From an uncultured Chloroflexota bacterium (GTDB lineage Bacteria; Chloroflexota; Anaerolineae; B4-G1; DUEL01), in the NCBI GenBank assembly GCA_937138275.1, contig CAKZOY010000043.1, positions 1 to 5,927 on the forward strand: a stretch of DNA of 5,927 bases. Reading direction: 5' to 3'. Shown here piece by piece: positions 5,843-5,927 of the stretch. The position numbers were made by a program, and so were the translations under genes. Under the pieces are notes generated by a model, which saw only the letters and a list, made by a program, of their open reading frames with translations, ran no database searches and was not told the origin of the DNA. Within the stretch, counting starts at the first letter, position 1; each line of letters starts with the position of its first letter.

Positions 5843-5884
5843 CCGTCAGGGCAAGGGGGAGAGGGGGGCAAGGGGGGTGAGGGG
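5817..5884. repeat. C/G-rich intergenic inverted repeat
   Basis: CCCCCCTCTCCCCC (5827-5840) pairs perfectly with GGGGGAGAGGGGGG (5855-5868) across 14 bases. That loop itself contains CCC/GGG (5842-5844 with 5849-5851). Outer bases add CCCCTC (5817-5822) with GAGGGG (5879-5884). From memory, pyrimidine-tract/purine-tract palindromes of this kind are dispersed between genes in many GC-rich bacteria; no transposase is present here. It overlaps the 5' end of the small ORF ending at 5717. The remaining bases to the right edge (5885-5927) show nothing I can call. Confidence 0.75.
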
Positions 5885-5927
5885 GATAAAGGGAATCCCT
5901 GGCAACAAAGAAAACCTCGGAACGAAC

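Noticed and set aside
5817..5884. Possible CRISPR or transposon end
   Set aside because: There is one palindrome only, with no regularly spaced repeats, no transposase frame and no flanking target duplication that I can see.

Overview
The window is GC-rich (about two thirds G+C by eye) and bacterial. All recognisable genes lie on the minus strand, so transcription runs right to left. The base composition, the NACHT-HEAT protein with a short N-terminus and the C/G-rich intergenic palindromes resemble Chloroflexota (Anaerolineae-like) genomes. That is a weak taxonomic inference, because no rRNA or clade-specific marker is present.

Layout from right to left in transcription order. Positions 5885-5927 hold nothing I can recognise. 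Positions 5817-5884 are a C/G-rich inverted repeat of a dispersed intergenic type. It runs into a small gene-like ORF (5842-5717) whose last 32 or so residues look like a genuine membrane-segment C-terminus, followed at once by a 19-bp perfect GC hairpin (5702-5662) placed like a terminator. A clean sigma-70-type promoter (5615-5587) then drives nadC (5578-4697), nadA (4657-3614) and nadB (3607-2033). The promoter lies so close to the nadC ATG that the operon mRNA should be leaderless or nearly so. An array of five 8-bp units fills the nadC-nadA junction and contains the nadC stop codon.

Together the three nad genes encode the whole de novo route from aspartate to nicotinate mononucleotide. 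NadB oxidises L-aspartate to iminoaspartate, NadA condenses it with dihydroxyacetone phosphate to quinolinate, and NadC converts quinolinate and PRPP to NaMN.

Downstream of nadB comes a 285-bp non-coding stretch (2032-1748) containing a hairpin, a tandem decamer and other short repeat-like pieces. After it, a NACHT-family STAND NTPase gene begins at 1747 and runs off the left edge. It has an intact Walker A, an extended Walker B, a helical tail and the first HEAT repeats. This is the one gene with accessory or defence character; nothing in the window ties it functionally to NAD synthesis beyond adjacency. The nad operon itself looks ordinary apart from its leaderless start and the octamer array.
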